DNA of 64,000 bases from Phycisphaerae bacterium (GTDB lineage Bacteria; Planctomycetota; Phycisphaerae; UBA1845), in contig JAJDDP010000045.1 of assembly GCA_029260235.1 (NCBI GenBank), forward strand, positions 55,812 to 119,811, in the 5' to 3' direction. The position numbers were made by a program, and so were the translations under genes. Below, piece after piece: positions 44,470 through 54,577 of the stretch (its first letter is position 1; each line of letters starts with the position of its first letter). The notes under the pieces were generated by a model. The model had not been told where the DNA came from. It did no database searches and saw only the letters and a program-made list of their open reading frames with translations.

Positions 44470-45354
44470 ATGATTGCAGGAATGATCACAGCTTGGCATC
44501 AACTGCGCTGGTACTGGCGCTGGCCGATCAAGTGGGCGGTGGTGGCTGCTACCTTCTTTCTGATTTGCTTTCCCGATCCGTTCCTTTTTGCCCGCCATCT
44601 TCGGCATTGGCAAGATCCCAACGCCATGATCAACCCCGACCTGCCCGCACTGGCCCCTTGGGTCGAAGAGGTTCGCGGACTAATCAACCCGGAAAGCTCG
44701 CCAAAGAAAGCACTCAAGACCGTCGAGAAATTCGTCTACAAGAAGGTCCCCTACGAATGGGATTGGAATACTTGGGGCTCTGCCGACTATCTCCCTACGC
44801 TGGCTGAAGTCATCGAGAAAGGACGAGAGGATTGCGACGGTCAGGCGGTGGCAGCCGCTTCTATTCTCAAGAGCCTTGGGTACAAAGCTGAACTGGTGAC
44901 CGATTTTGCCCACGTCTGGGTCAAGACTGACAAGGGTGAAACCATGCATCCGGGCAAGAAGACCAGCATAGCCGCCACCGAAAAAGGCTTCAGCATCAAT
45001 TGGAACGCGGTGGTTGATACGTTGCCGAAATCCCTGGCTTGGAGCGTAGCCCCGTTCCCATTGGGACGAGAGCTTATCCTGTTGGTGATCGCCTGGTTGA
45101 TGCTGCTCAGGCCCAATGTGTCTTGGCGGTGGCGTTTGGTTTGTTTCTGGGTGGTCTTGAGCGGGCTGCTGTTCTTGCGGGCAGGGGGGCACAGTTTTCG
45201 CGATCCTAACGTAGCCCTACAATGGTGGGGTATCGCGCATTTGGTCGCAGGTGCAGTCACACTGTTCGTCCTTGGGAGGCGAGGCAACCGGCAGTCATGC
45301 TGCATCGAAGGAGGATCTCTAGAAGCATCACGAGCACCGGCTAGCACGCCGTAA
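44470..45354 (+). CDS. Membrane protein with transglutaminase-like domain
   Basis: 294 residues. It has an N-terminal membrane helix (KWAVVAATFFLICFPDPFLF), then a transglutaminase-like fold with catalytic Cys in GREDCDGQAVAAASIL and His in VTDFAHVWVKTDKG. Three C-terminal helices follow (ELILLVIAWLMLLRP; RLVCFWVVLSGLLFL; IAHLVAGAVTLFVLG). Bacterial transglutaminase-like proteins are often proteases or peptidoglycan-active. ATG at 44470 or 44482. Divergent from the TPR-like membrane gene. Confidence 0.75.
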   Translation: MIAGMITAWHQLRWYWRWPIKWAVVAATFFLICFPDPFLFARHLRHWQDPNAMINPDLPALAPWVEEVRGLINPESSPKKALKTVEKFVYKKVPYEWDWNTWGSADYLPTLAEVIEKGREDCDGQAVAAASILKSLGYKAELVTDFAHVWVKTDKGETMHPGKKTSIAATEKGFSINWNAVVDTLPKSLAWSVAPFPLGRELILLVIAWLMLLRPNVSWRWRLVCFWVVLSGLLFLRAGGHSFRDPNVALQWWGIAHLVAGAVTLFVLGRRGNRQSCCIEGGSLEASRAPASTP

Positions 45355-45489
45355 ACAGTCGTCTGCGCCTGTAAGTAATTGTCGCAGTGGATTCAATATC
45401 TCTATCGCTTAGCCGAAGACAAGACTAGAATCATGCATAGTTCAAATCGCCTCGTCCGAGGCTATCTGCGTTGATTGGAGGAGTTTTAG

Positions 45490-47355
45490 ATGAAGAGCAA
45501 AGTGCGAGCCATGCATTCGGTTGTTCTCTTGGGCGCGATGTTGAGTCTTTCCGCCTTCGAGGTGCATGCCGATTCAAGTAGTTCTGATCCGGTGATCGTT
45601 CACTTCCATCTGAGCGGTCAGATGCCGGAAAGCCCCGGGATGCCCAATCCGCTGCAGATGATGATGGGCGGGGACCAGCCTTCCACCTTCAAAGAATTGC
45701 TTGAGCGATTCAAGAAGACTGCCGGTGACGATTCCGTGAAGGCGGTAGTCCTCACCTTTGAAGGCCTCGGCTTGGGCATGGGGCAGATGGAAGAACTCTG
45801 CAAAGTGATTCAGCAGATTGAGGTATCCGGCAAAGACGTCTACGTCCATGCCGAACAGATGAGCACCTTCACCTATTTGCTGGCCAGTGCCACTTCGCAC
45901 ATCAACATTGTCCCCACTGGCGATCTTTGGCTGACGGGCTTTTATTCAGAAATGCCCTACGTCAAGGGTCTGCTGATGAAGTTGGGCGTCGATGTCGATT
46001 TCATGCAGTTCGAGAAGTACAAATCAGCCGCCGAGACGTTCACCCGCGAAGGCCCAACCCCCGAGGCGGAAGAGAACCGAAACTGGCTGCTTGATGGGCT
46101 TTACGATGCGTCGATGGAGCGAATCGCAAAGGGCCGCAAGATGTCCGCCGAGAAGGTGAAGTCGCTCGTCGATGATGGCCCATACTCTGCTGAGAGAGCG
46201 CTTGAGGCGGACCTCATCGATTCGGTCATGCATCGCCGCGAGTTCTTTGACGATCTGAAGGGGCGCTTCGGCGGCGCCAAAGTCACCAGGAAGTACGGGC
46301 ACGACAAAGGCCCGGAGATCCCAAGTGATTTGTTCGGCTTTTTCGGTTGGGTTGCGAATGCCCTGAAAGGCGCGGGTCAAGAGTCATCAACGGCCCCGAG
46401 TGTCGGCATTGTTTACGTTGAAGGGGCCATCAAGGTCGGCTCAGGAAAGTCTGATAATCCCTTCTCGGCACCGACCGGTGCTTTTAGCACGCCGATTCGC
46501 AAAGCGCTAGACAAAGCCGCCAATGATGACTCGGTCAAGGCCGTTGTACTTCGCGTGGATTCTCCGGGCGGGTCTGCCCTGGCGTCGGAGATCATTCTAG
46601 AAGCAACGAGGCGCGTTGCTTCCAAGAAGCCGCTGATCGTTTCGATGGGCAACGTGGCTGGCAGTGGCGGCTACTACGTCGCTTGCGCTTCGCGGGCGAT
46701 TTTCGCCGACGAGACGACCATCACCGCTTCGATCGGCGTGCTGGGAGGCAAATTGGTCACCACCGGCGGCTGGAGCAAGCTGGGTATCAACTGGCATTCA
46801 TACAAGCGGGGCAACATGGCTGGAATCATGAGCTCGTCTGCTCGTTTCAGCGACACCGAACGGGCAAAAATTCACGGCTATATGTCTGAGGTGTATGAGA
46901 TTTTCAAGGGCCACGTAGTGGCTTGTCGCGGCGATAAGCTGACCAAACCTATCGGCGAAATCGCGGGTGGCCGGGTCTTCACCGGAGGCCAAGCGCTCGA
47001 GCTAGGCCTCATCGACGAGATCGGCGGCATGCAGAGCGCCATCAAGTTCGCAGCAGCCGAGGCCAATCTTGGCGACTACGAGGTCAGGGTCATCCCCCGT
47101 CCCAAAGAGCCGCTCGAGATGCTGATGGAAGCTATGAGCGGCGGCGGCGACGATGATGAAGACGTCAGCATCAATGTAGGGACGACTGCACCGCTGTTCG
47201 GGTTGCAAAGCCCGCTGATGCAGGCGTTTTTGCCCGTGCTAGAGCAACTCGATCCCCAGCGCGTCCAAGCTGTCATGGGCGTCCTCGAACGGATCGAGCT
47301 GATCAACGCCGAAGGTGTGATCACCATGATGCCTGAAACCCTGGTGATTCGCTAA
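45490..47355 (+). CDS. sppA: Signal peptide peptidase SppA (long, two-domain form)
   Basis: Serine protease that degrades leftover signal peptides. 621 residues with a signal peptide (SVVLLGAMLSLSAFEVHA). The N domain has the general-base Lys region QFEKYKSAAETFTREG. The C domain has VDSPGGSALASEI and the nucleophile Ser in MGNVAGSGGYYVACASRAI, then TITASIGVLGGK. Both domains are present, like E. coli SppA rather than the half-size Bacillus form. GGAGGAG lies 8 nt before ATG 45490. A strong terminator follows. Confidence 0.92.
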   Translation: MKSKVRAMHSVVLLGAMLSLSAFEVHADSSSSDPVIVHFHLSGQMPESPGMPNPLQMMMGGDQPSTFKELLERFKKTAGDDSVKAVVLTFEGLGLGMGQMEELCKVIQQIEVSGKDVYVHAEQMSTFTYLLASATSHINIVPTGDLWLTGFYSEMPYVKGLLMKLGVDVDFMQFEKYKSAAETFTREGPTPEAEENRNWLLDGLYDASMERIAKGRKMSAEKVKSLVDDGPYSAERALEADLIDSVMHRREFFDDLKGRFGGAKVTRKYGHDKGPEIPSDLFGFFGWVANALKGAGQESSTAPSVGIVYVEGAIKVGSGKSDNPFSAPTGAFSTPIRKALDKAANDDSVKAVVLRVDSPGGSALASEIILEATRRVASKKPLIVSMGNVAGSGGYYVACASRAIFADETTITASIGVLGGKLVTTGGWSKLGINWHSYKRGNMAGIMSSSARFSDTERAKIHGYMSEVYEIFKGHVVACRGDKLTKPIGEIAGGRVFTGGQALELGLIDEIGGMQSAIKFAAAEANLGDYEVRVIPRPKEPLEMLMEAMSGGGDDDEDVSINVGTTAPLFGLQSPLMQAFLPVLEQLDPQRVQAVMGVLERIELINAEGVITMMPETLVIR

Positions 47356-47386
47356 GAACGCTTACCTAGATCGATCAGAACACCAT

Positions 47387-47423
47387 ACGGGCCTGCGTCG
47401 AATCCGGCGCAGGCCCGTTCTGT
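47387..47423 (+). terminator. Rho-independent terminator after sppA
   Basis: Perfect 11-bp stem ACGGGCCTGCG (47387-47397) / CGCAGGCCCGT (47408-47418), 10-nt loop, followed by TCTGT. It begins 32 nt after the sppA stop. The T tract is short. Confidence 0.7.
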
Positions 47424-47435
47424 AATTGGGATCAG

Positions 47436-47463
47436 TTGCCGCAAGATCATGCCGGTCTATAAT
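47436..47463 (+). promoter_or_regulatory. Sigma-70-type promoter for the DUF255 gene
   Basis: TTGCCG (47436-47441), 16 nt, TATAAT (47458-47463). The leader to the ATG at 47562 would be about 90 nt. It lies just after the sppA terminator, as expected for a separate unit. Confidence 0.5.
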
Positions 47464-47561
47464 CTTCGGACCGGGCCTGAACGGACACAGCTGCCCCATC
47501 CTTGAGCGAAGCGGAAGGGTGGAGGACTTCGACCATCGCCGCTGTCAAGGATCTTTCAACG

Positions 47562-49766
47562 ATGAATTACCTCCGTTCCAGAGAAATGTGCTCGGTCATG
47601 TTATTGGTGTCCATGTCTGCGGCGGGTTGTACCGCCTGGGCAGAGGACGAGGGAACCACCGAGACCGAAACCATGACCGAACAAACCAAGCACGCACACA
47701 CCAACCGACTGGTTGATTCGACCAGCCCGTACTTGCTCCAGCACGCCCACAATCCGGTGAACTGGTTTCCATGGGGCCCCGAAGCGTTCGAGAAAGCCAA
47801 GGCTGAGAACAAGCCCGTCTTCCTGAGCATCGGCTACGCCGCCTGTCACTGGTGCCATGTGATGGAGCACGAGAGCTTCGAGAACGAAGCGCTGGCTGTC
47901 TACTTGAACGAGCACTTCGTCTCCATCAAGGTGGATCGCGAAGAGCGTCCGGACGTGGACGAAATCTACATGCACGTCACTCAGCAAATGACGGGCCATG
48001 GCGGTTGGCCGATGACTGTGTTCATGACCCACGACAAGGTGCCGTTCTTTGCGGGTACCTACTTCCCGCGGGCACAGTTTCGGTCCCTCCTAGAACAACT
48101 CCACAATGCCTGGACCAGCAATCATGACCAGATCATTGCCCAGGGTAAGGAGATCAGCACGCAAGTTGCCCGTTGGGCGAAAGGCCCTCCACCCTCGGCC
48201 GAGGTAATCAGTCAAAGTGCTACGTCCCACGCAGCCACAACCTTGGCTCGATACTTTGATCGTGATTTAGGTGGGATGTCAGGCGGTGGCACCAACAAGT
48301 TTCCACCCAGCATGGCCATGGACCTCATGCTCCGCGAGTATTCCCGCAGCGGTAATGACGACCTGCTTTTTCTGGTAGAGCTGACCCTGGATCAGATGGC
48401 CCGGGGTGGCATCTACGATCACTTGGGCGGTGGTATCTGCCGCTACAGCACCGACAAACGCTGGCTAGTACCTCACTTTGAAAAAATGCTGTACGACCAA
48501 GCCCTAAACAGCGCGGTGTACCTGGACGCCCACCAAGTCACCGGTAAAACAAAGTACGCCCGCACGGCCGCCGATATCTTCGATTATGTCATTGAGGATT
48601 TGCAATCACCCGGGGGCGGTTTCTATTCCACCCGCGATGCAGACAGCGAGGGGATGGAAGGGGCGTTCTACATCTGGACTGTCGAACAAGTCAACGAGGT
48701 TCTAGGCGCCGAAGACGGAGCGTTATTCTGCGAGTTCTATAACGTCACCCCCAACGGGAACTGGTTTGAATCGAGAGGCCATGCTCCAAAGGGGCCTAAG
48801 AACATCCTCAACGTCATCGTACCGCTTGAGAAATTTGCCGAGCGAAGGAAACTCGATCCCATAAAGCTTGATGCCAGCCTTGCATCCATGCGGGACAAGT
48901 TGTTGCAGGTGCGGTCCAAACGTGTTCCGCCCGCATTGGACGACAAAATCCTCACAGGCTGGAACGGGCTGATGATTGCCAGCATGGCCAAGGGTGCCCG
49001 CGTGCTCAATCAGCCCAAGTACGCTGTCGCCGCTGGAAGAGCCGCCGACTTCGTGCTCAAGGAGTTGCGCAAGGATGGCCGACTGCTCCGCAGCTACCGC
49101 GGCGGTAAGGCCCACCTGACCGGCTATTTGTCGGATTACTCGTTCTTGATCGAGGGTTTGATCAACCTCTATGAAGCCACTTTCGAGAAGCGCTGGCTTG
49201 ATGAAGCCGTCGCCCTAAACGACATGCTGATTCGGCACTACCACGATACACAGGGGGGGGCTTTCTTCTTCACCGCAGATGACGGCGAGGAGTTGCTAGC
49301 CCGGACCAAGAATCCGCATGACGGAGCGATTCCGTCGGGGAATTCAGTGCAGGCGATGAATCTGCTCCGGTTGGCTATCTTGCTGGACCGCAAGGACTAC
49401 CGCGCCAAAGCCGAAGGCATCTTCAAGGCGTTCAAGCCCATGGCAGAGCGGTCGGCTGGGGCGTTCGAGCGTTTGCTTTGCGCGGTCGACTTCTACTACG
49501 GTCAGCCCAAGGAGATCGCCTTGATCGGCCCGAAAGATAGTGCCCAGCTTCAAGAATTGGTGCGGGCCTTGTATGTGTCTTATCTGCCTAACAAAGTCGT
49601 AGCCTGGGCTGAGGGGAATGCCAAGGAAGGCGAGTCTGCCATTGCCCTGCTCAAACTCAAGAAACAGATCAAAGGCAAACCCACCGCTTACGTCTGCCAA
49701 GACTACCGGTGCAAGAAGCCGGTTCACACTGCTGAAGACTTGGCCGATCAGCTTCTAGGAAATTAG
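47562..49766 (+). CDS. Exported DUF255 (thioredoxin-like / six-hairpin glycosidase-like) protein
   Basis: 734 residues, the family's usual length plus a leader. The N-terminal thioredoxin fold has [20 protein letters not shown] with a CxxC, followed by [14 protein letters not shown] and [14 protein letters not shown] long alpha/alpha toroid-like region follows ([48 protein letters not shown]). This is the YyaL/SSP411 family, normally cytoplasmic. Here the start [23 protein letters not shown] looks like a signal peptide with a possible lipobox (AAGC), so this copy may be exported. ATG at 47562. Confidence 0.85.
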   Translation: MNYLRSREMCSVMLLVSMSAAGCTAWAEDEGTTETETMTEQTKHAHTNRLVDSTSPYLLQHAHNPVNWFPWGPEAFEKAKAENKPVFLSIGYAACHWCHVMEHESFENEALAVYLNEHFVSIKVDREERPDVDEIYMHVTQQMTGHGGWPMTVFMTHDKVPFFAGTYFPRAQFRSLLEQLHNAWTSNHDQIIAQGKEISTQVARWAKGPPPSAEVISQSATSHAATTLARYFDRDLGGMSGGGTNKFPPSMAMDLMLREYSRSGNDDLLFLVELTLDQMARGGIYDHLGGGICRYSTDKRWLVPHFEKMLYDQALNSAVYLDAHQVTGKTKYARTAADIFDYVIEDLQSPGGGFYSTRDADSEGMEGAFYIWTVEQVNEVLGAEDGALFCEFYNVTPNGNWFESRGHAPKGPKNILNVIVPLEKFAERRKLDPIKLDASLASMRDKLLQVRSKRVPPALDDKILTGWNGLMIASMAKGARVLNQPKYAVAAGRAADFVLKELRKDGRLLRSYRGGKAHLTGYLSDYSFLIEGLINLYEATFEKRWLDEAVALNDMLIRHYHDTQGGAFFFTADDGEELLARTKNPHDGAIPSGNSVQAMNLLRLAILLDRKDYRAKAEGIFKAFKPMAERSAGAFERLLCAVDFYYGQPKEIALIGPKDSAQLQELVRALYVSYLPNKVVAWAEGNAKEGESAIALLKLKKQIKGKPTAYVCQDYRCKKPVHTAEDLADQLLGN

Positions 49767-49780
49767 GCGAATCCTAGGGA

Positions 49781-49808
49781 TTTCAGCGGAAGCAATGTCC
49801 GATATAAT
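49781..49808 (+). promoter_or_regulatory. Possible promoter for the 49909 gene
   Basis: Perfect -10 TATAAT (49803-49808); only a poor -35, TTTCAG (49781-49786), at 16 nt. The leader would be about 95 nt. Confidence 0.35.
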
Positions 49809-49908
49809 CCCTGGATAGTGGTCTTGGCACCCGCTCGCAACGTGCGGCCATTGCGCCCCGCGTCTCGGGACTTGCTGGGAAAGAACCTACCTAACCGGGA
49901 GTATCACC

Positions 49909-50574
49909 ATGTGGCTTAGAACGATCCTTCGACGCGGCATGCCTGCCCTCTTGGTAGGCCTGAGCTTGACCATCAGCGTGCCTGGACAGGGTGCCCAGCC
50001 AACGCCACCGCCGAGTGGAGATACCAGTCCGCCTCCCGCCGAGGGCGAGGAGCAGAATCAAACGCCAACTTCTGGCGAGCCAGCGGCCAAACCGGCTGAG
50101 AGCGATACTCCTGCCCCAGCCGACTCATCTCAAGACGATGTCCGCACGCCCAAGCAACCCTCGGCCGAAGACATCATCCGCGAGTTTCAAAAACAAAGAC
50201 CTCAGAACGTACCATTAGCTCCTGTGGGCCAAGAGGACGAAACCATCGTCTCGGGCGTGGATGCCTCACCCGAAGGGACGCGCAAAGCACCGCTTCTGCC
50301 GGACGGCTCACTATTGGTTGACCGGGCTGGGCGAGTGGTTAAGGAGGGGCAGTGGTGGCTCTTCGTCTTTGAGTCCGACAACGAGTCGCTTCTTGAACCG
50401 CCGATGAAGCTCCTGCCCTGCCAGGCCCTTGAGCGCATGGTGCGCGAATCTCGCGGCGGTGTTGATTCTGTCATCTTCATCGTGACGGCTGAGGTCACTG
50501 ATTTCAAGGGTGAGAACTACATCTTGCCACGTAAAGTGATGCGGAAGCGCAACCTCGGAAACCTGTCCAAGTAG
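49909..50574 (+). CDS. Secreted hypothetical protein, Pro/Ala-rich N-terminus
   Basis: 221 residues. A signal peptide (RGMPALLVGLSLTISVPGQG) is followed by ~70 residues of low-complexity Pro/Ala/Ser/Glu, then a conserved-looking domain. That domain has LLPDGSLLVDRAGRVVKEGQ, WWLFVFESDN, LLPCQALERMV, and VIFIVTAEVTDFKGENYILP. The last part reads like a periplasmic beta domain. Not recognised. It is followed 52 nt later by a STAS gene on the same strand. Confidence 0.55.
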   Translation: MWLRTILRRGMPALLVGLSLTISVPGQGAQPTPPPSGDTSPPPAEGEEQNQTPTSGEPAAKPAESDTPAPADSSQDDVRTPKQPSAEDIIREFQKQRPQNVPLAPVGQEDETIVSGVDASPEGTRKAPLLPDGSLLVDRAGRVVKEGQWWLFVFESDNESLLEPPMKLLPCQALERMVRESRGGVDSVIFIVTAEVTDFKGENYILPRKVMRKRNLGNLSK

Positions 50575-50626
50575 CTCTGCCGACCATCTGACCTCTGTAG
50601 CCGCTCTTCGTGGAGGGCCCTGATTC

Positions 50627-50962
50627 ATGCAAGTATCGATCGACACCTCCGGCGCACAGGCAGTGGCTCGTTTCGAAGGGACGCTGGGCCAGGAAAATCA
50701 GGATAGCCTGCTGGCTGAGCTGCTCCCCCTGGTAGATCAGCGGCAGGCTCAGCTCATCATCGATCTGGCTCGCGTCAGCTCCATTGATTCGAGTGGGTTG
50801 AATATCCTGATCAACTTAGTGACTCGGTCGCGGCTGCATGAAGGGCGGGTCATCTTGGTGGGCCCCAATAAGTTCGTGAGCGGCGTGCTTGAGGTGACCC
50901 AATTAAACCGCTGGTTTGAGATTTGTTCGACGGTCGATGACGCCGTCCAGCGTTTGGCCTAG
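50627..50962 (+). CDS. STAS-domain anti-sigma factor antagonist
   Basis: 111 residues, a lone STAS domain. LARVSSIDSSGLNILINLV has the DSSGL phosphorylation motif in its classical form, unlike the two divergent STAS proteins at 17729 and 18634. No HATPase kinase gene is adjacent. It may act with the kinase at 18105 or with one outside the window. Confidence 0.85.
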   Translation: MQVSIDTSGAQAVARFEGTLGQENQDSLLAELLPLVDQRQAQLIIDLARVSSIDSSGLNILINLVTRSRLHEGRVILVGPNKFVSGVLEVTQLNRWFEICSTVDDAVQRLA

Positions 50963-50992
50963 CCCCTGGCTGGCGCTGTCTTGCAGCATTGG

Positions 50993-51021
50993 AAAAGCCG
51001 ATGGGTATATTGGCCTTTTTT
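50993..51021. terminator. Imperfect hairpin with T-run between convergent genes
   Basis: AAAAGCC pairs with GGCCTTTTTT across a 12-nt loop, with one bulged C, and ends in six T. It lies 30 nt after the STAS stop and before the convergent PDZ gene end. Confidence 0.4.
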
Positions 51022-51146
51022 GCAACGATCCTGTTCTGGGCGACCGTGGTCCTTCAAGCCAATTTCGGGTTGAGCAATCTCCAGTAAGTCAATCAGCCCA
51101 TGCTGCCGCTGCGTTGGGGATTGGACCTTGCCCGCCCTGTGATTGG

Positions 51147-53243
51147 CTAGGGAGCCTGCGTGGCTGGGGTATTCGGCGTCAATTGAAACATCAACCGGGC
51201 ATGGAAGCGGTTGTTCCTGGCCTTGTAGACTGTGTACGTTCCAGTGCTCATGAGTTCCCCCAACTTCTGCAGCCGGTCAAGCATGGCCAGCGGGCGCGCT
51301 TCAATCGGCTCTGCGGCTGTTTCAATAAGTTCAGGGCGCAAGGAAACCTCCACGTCGAGGAGTTGCTGGTTCCGGCGAACGCTAAATGAGAGGTTCAACG
51401 GATCTTTCAGGTTTTCAATCAACTGCCGCAGGTGGCCTACCGAGTCATTCGAGTCCAACAATTGGCCGTTCACGCCAATGATCTGGTCGCCCACGACTAG
51501 CCTGCCATCGGCGGGTTTGTCAGCGTGTACCCGCACAATCAACACACTGCCCGGGCGGTCCGCAGCTTTCACGGCGATGCCCAGCGAGGGTTGGCGGACC
51601 TTGCCGACGCTTGGCTTCTGGTTGCCGTAGGCCTGACTCGCAGGCTCCCCAGTAGATGCTCGTCCGGTGTTGCGCCAGGCGGTTACAACGGCCGACGCCA
51701 TCGCCGGCTGGGCAACTGCCAGGCTCATACGAGTCTCCGGCAGTTTCTTCCACGACAGGCCCAAGGCGCGAATCTCACCAAGTTGCGGTATCCAGCCTCG
51801 TTCTGCGTCCACGATTTGGCGGATAGCCTGAGGGTGGGTGGCGAGCAGAACCCACTCGCCCAGCGTCGCGAAAGAGGGTTGGATATTCGACGCCAATCGC
51901 GATGCAGGTGTTCGAACGGCGTCGGCAGGCGTATGGTCGATCAGCCTTACGGTCAGTATCTCGGTTCCATGATACTCTTCCAGTTGCAGAATAGGATCGC
52001 CAGAATCGTTCACGTCGTTGGGGGAGAGCAGCTCAGCCAATGATGCGAAGTTGTTGGCAATCTGGTCGGTCAGTTCGCGCGGGTCCGGCGACTCCAGCAG
52101 GACAGTCAGCAGAACCTCCGAGCCCGTTTGGCGAGGGCGATCCCAAACATAGATAATTCGTTGGCCTAGCTTGGGCAGCAGATCCTCTTTGGCTTGTTCA
52201 AGGTCAAGGATGTTGTCGAGCGCTTGGCGGTACCGTTGAATTTGGGCGGATGCTTGGTCACCGAACAAGTTTTCAAGGGCTGTGGCTGGATCAAAGGAGT
52301 CTGCGAAGGCAAGTAGCGTTGAATCGGGTAGTCGGCGCATACGATCCGCATCAATGGGCGTCTGATGGAGGGCAGCATCGTCTTCGTTTGACAGAGCACG
52401 GATTTCAAAGTCCACGCTGTTTCGACGAGAGTAAAGCCCTATGGCTCCGCTGCGAAACTCGGGCAGAAACGACTGCGGGTCGATGGGTACGTTTTCGCGA
52501 TTGGCAAAGAAGACATAGCCAACATGACCTCGCCTCAACGAGGCCACGTTTTGGGCAAAGGAGGGGTCGCGGGCCAAGGAAGTTGCTTTTCCAGATTTCT
52601 TGCGACCGCGGAAGAGATCGATCACTCCCCGAAATAGCGAGCCATCGGCAGCTGATTGCGATAGCACAGCTACGCCAGGCGCAATCGCTATCCAGAGGCC
52701 GGTCTTGGTTTGATAGACGCGGACGTTTCCAACTTTCTCTGTGCGGGCTACTCGACCTGGGGCAAGCGCCGGCGCGAGCGAATCTGGACCTTTGAGCCGA
52801 AACACAAAGACCGCTTCGCTCATGCGGTCCCAGCTTGGGGCGGCGAACGCGATGCGCTCTCCAATAACCTCGGTCAAAGCCTTCTCAGGCGCAACTCCCA
52901 AGTGCAGGGTCAACAGTCCATGCCAGTCGAAGGAAGCCAAGCGCCTGCCTGTCGTTTCGCCGGCAAGCAGACGAACCAATTCTTGCACGTTGGGGCGATC
53001 AAGTAGTTTTCGGGAGTCTGTACTTAGATTCAGTTCGATGTAGGCAGCGGCCGCCCTGGGGACGACGTAGGCCAGCGACGAGCGGGATACGCGGGCTAGG
53101 CGTCGCCGGGCCTGAGCGTCGGCGCGGGAGGCAGTACCCAAGGCCGCAGCGCCCAAGGCCAACAGCGCCATCAACAGGCGAAGGGTAGCAGGCCTGAGGG
53201 GCCTGCGCCCAGATAGCCTAGAGTTCCTCAACATTGTCAGCAT
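51147..53243 (-). CDS. Exported protein with C-terminal PDZ domain
   Basis: 698 residues. A signal peptide (LLMALLALGAAALGTASRADA) precedes a ~500-residue region of unknown fold, where AYVVPRAAAAYIELNLS and LIAFADSFDPATA-like strands (here TLLAFADSFDPATAL) suggest a repeated beta/alpha module. A PDZ domain follows (PSLGIAVKAADRPGSVLI; RLVVGDQIIGVNGQLLDS). No protease triad was seen. Its start overlaps the anti-sigma stop by 26 nt, so it belongs to the ECF operon and may be an envelope-stress sensor or client. ATG at 53243 or 53234. Confidence 0.65.
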   Translation of the reverse strand: MLTMLRNSRLSGRRPLRPATLRLLMALLALGAAALGTASRADAQARRRLARVSRSSLAYVVPRAAAAYIELNLSTDSRKLLDRPNVQELVRLLAGETTGRRLASFDWHGLLTLHLGVAPEKALTEVIGERIAFAAPSWDRMSEAVFVFRLKGPDSLAPALAPGRVARTEKVGNVRVYQTKTGLWIAIAPGVAVLSQSAADGSLFRGVIDLFRGRKKSGKATSLARDPSFAQNVASLRRGHVGYVFFANRENVPIDPQSFLPEFRSGAIGLYSRRNSVDFEIRALSNEDDAALHQTPIDADRMRRLPDSTLLAFADSFDPATALENLFGDQASAQIQRYRQALDNILDLEQAKEDLLPKLGQRIIYVWDRPRQTGSEVLLTVLLESPDPRELTDQIANNFASLAELLSPNDVNDSGDPILQLEEYHGTEILTVRLIDHTPADAVRTPASRLASNIQPSFATLGEWVLLATHPQAIRQIVDAERGWIPQLGEIRALGLSWKKLPETRMSLAVAQPAMASAVVTAWRNTGRASTGEPASQAYGNQKPSVGKVRQPSLGIAVKAADRPGSVLIVRVHADKPADGRLVVGDQIIGVNGQLLDSNDSVGHLRQLIENLKDPLNLSFSVRRNQQLLDVEVSLRPELIETAAEPIEARPLAMLDRLQKLGELMSTGTYTVYKARNNRFHARLMFQLTPNTPATQAP

Positions 53244-53853
53244 CGTGGAGCGCTGTCGGGTCGTACTGCTGAGGCTCGGCGGATTGGCCGTCCCGCAATT
53301 CATCGAGTTGAACGTCGTCGATCATCTGCAAGAAGGTCATCTTGCCCAGGTCGAACAGTGAATCCGAAGATTCCCGGGTTTCGAGTAGGGCATCTTTGAG
53401 CGATTGGCCCAGTGTCTCAGCCGCCTCAGCCATGCTCGGCCCGGTGACTGCCGGCGCTTGCTGGGCATCTTCTGCACTGCTGGTCACTACGGCTGGGCCT
53501 ACATCGACTCGACTGGCAACAATTGAGTCGGGTTTAGTCAGCTGCACGACTGCCAGGGTGATACAGGCTGCGGCTGCGATACCGCCTCCGATGCGGAAGG
53601 TCCACAGACGCAAGGGGTGAGGTTGGATGGCGGAGGGTTCTAGGCACGCTAGCAGCCGATCAGTGAACTCTGCCGGTGCAGCTTGATCATCTACACCGGA
53701 GGCGATGACGTGTCCTGCCACCTCGATGACTGCCAACTCTTCGCGACAGGAAGGGCAGGTCAAGCGGTGGGCGTGCATCTCGGTGACCAATGAGGGCGAG
53801 AGCTCGCCATCCAAGTAAACATCAAAGAGGTTGCGGGCTTGTTGGCAATCCAT
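53218..53853 (-). CDS. Anti-sigma factor with zinc-finger (zf-HC2) and one membrane helix
   Basis: 211 residues. The N-terminus MDCQQARNLFDVYLDGELSP with HAHRLTCPSCREEL gives the HxxxCxxC zinc anti-sigma domain. One membrane helix (IGGGIAAAACITLAVVQL, near residue 88) separates it from a ~100-residue periplasmic tail. It is encoded 97 nt after the ECF sigma factor it should inhibit. Confidence 0.85.
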   Translation of the reverse strand: MDCQQARNLFDVYLDGELSPSLVTEMHAHRLTCPSCREELAVIEVAGHVIASGVDDQAAPAEFTDRLLACLEPSAIQPHPLRLWTFRIGGGIAAAACITLAVVQLTKPDSIVASRVDVGPAVVTSSAEDAQQAPAVTGPSMAEAAETLGQSLKDALLETRESSDSLFDLGKMTFLQMIDDVQLDELRDGQSAEPQQYDPTALHDADNVEEL

Positions 53854-53950
53854 GATCGTGACTCAAAACCTCAACACAGACGACTCGTGGTCATCACCAT
53901 CGCTGCCCCAGGGTAACGCTCCAGGGCCGATGTTTCATTCCTGTTACCTT

Positions 53951-54577
53951 CTACCCAGCCAGCTCGGCAAAGATGCGGAGTCGCGAAAAATCTTCGGCAA
54001 CCGCAGGTTCGAGCAACTCTTTCAACTTGGCCCGCGCCCGGTGGAGATGGCTCTTGACCGTGGCCACCGGCAGTTCAAGAACTTCGGCGATCTCAGCACA
54101 ACCTTGCTGGTGTTGATAGAACAAGATGACGGCTGCGCGTTGGGCAGTGCTCAATTTTTCGACCGCATCCCACACAACGTTCTTGAGGTGGCGGGCGTCC
54201 TCGCTCTGTGCACAATGATCATCAGCCGGGTGTTCGCCCGAGGCATACCTGTTGAAATCGGTGTCGCCGTAGGCATCCTTCTTTCGCCGCAAGTGATTCA
54301 GGCAAAGTCGGTAGCCAATGGTGAACAGCCAAGTGCTGAATCGATATTTTGGGTTGAACGAATCGAGCGCCCGGAAAGCCTTGAGAAACGCGTCTTGGCA
54401 AACCTCTTCGGCATCGTGATGATTGCGAACCGTGCGCAGCACGAAGGCATACAACCGATCTTTATGCTGATCGATGATTTCACGTAGCGCCGCCCGATCG
54501 CCTCGCTGAGCGCGGCGAACCAGCTTCTTTTCAACCCGGTGTGTGTAACCGGTTTTCGATGGATCCATGGGCTCCAT
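53951..54577 (-). CDS. ECF sigma factor (RpoE-like)
   Basis: 208 residues with sigma region 2 (LRTVRNHHDAEEVCQDAFLK; FSTWLFTIGYRLCLNHLRRK) and region 4.2 (LSTAQRAAVILFYQHQQGC; VATVKSHLHRARAKLKELL). It directs RNA polymerase to its own regulon, very likely including this operon. ATG at 54577 or 54568. It is transcribed divergently from smpB. Confidence 0.92.
   Translation of the reverse strand: MEPMDPSKTGYTHRVEKKLVRRAQRGDRAALREIIDQHKDRLYAFVLRTVRNHHDAEEVCQDAFLKAFRALDSFNPKYRFSTWLFTIGYRLCLNHLRRKKDAYGDTDFNRYASGEHPADDHCAQSEDARHLKNVVWDAVEKLSTAQRAAVILFYQHQQGCAEIAEVLELPVATVKSHLHRARAKLKELLEPAVAEDFSRLRIFAELAG

Noticed and set aside
53831..54487. 218-codon plus-strand open frame
   Set aside because: Antisense to the ECF sigma factor, whose regions 2 and 4 are clear.
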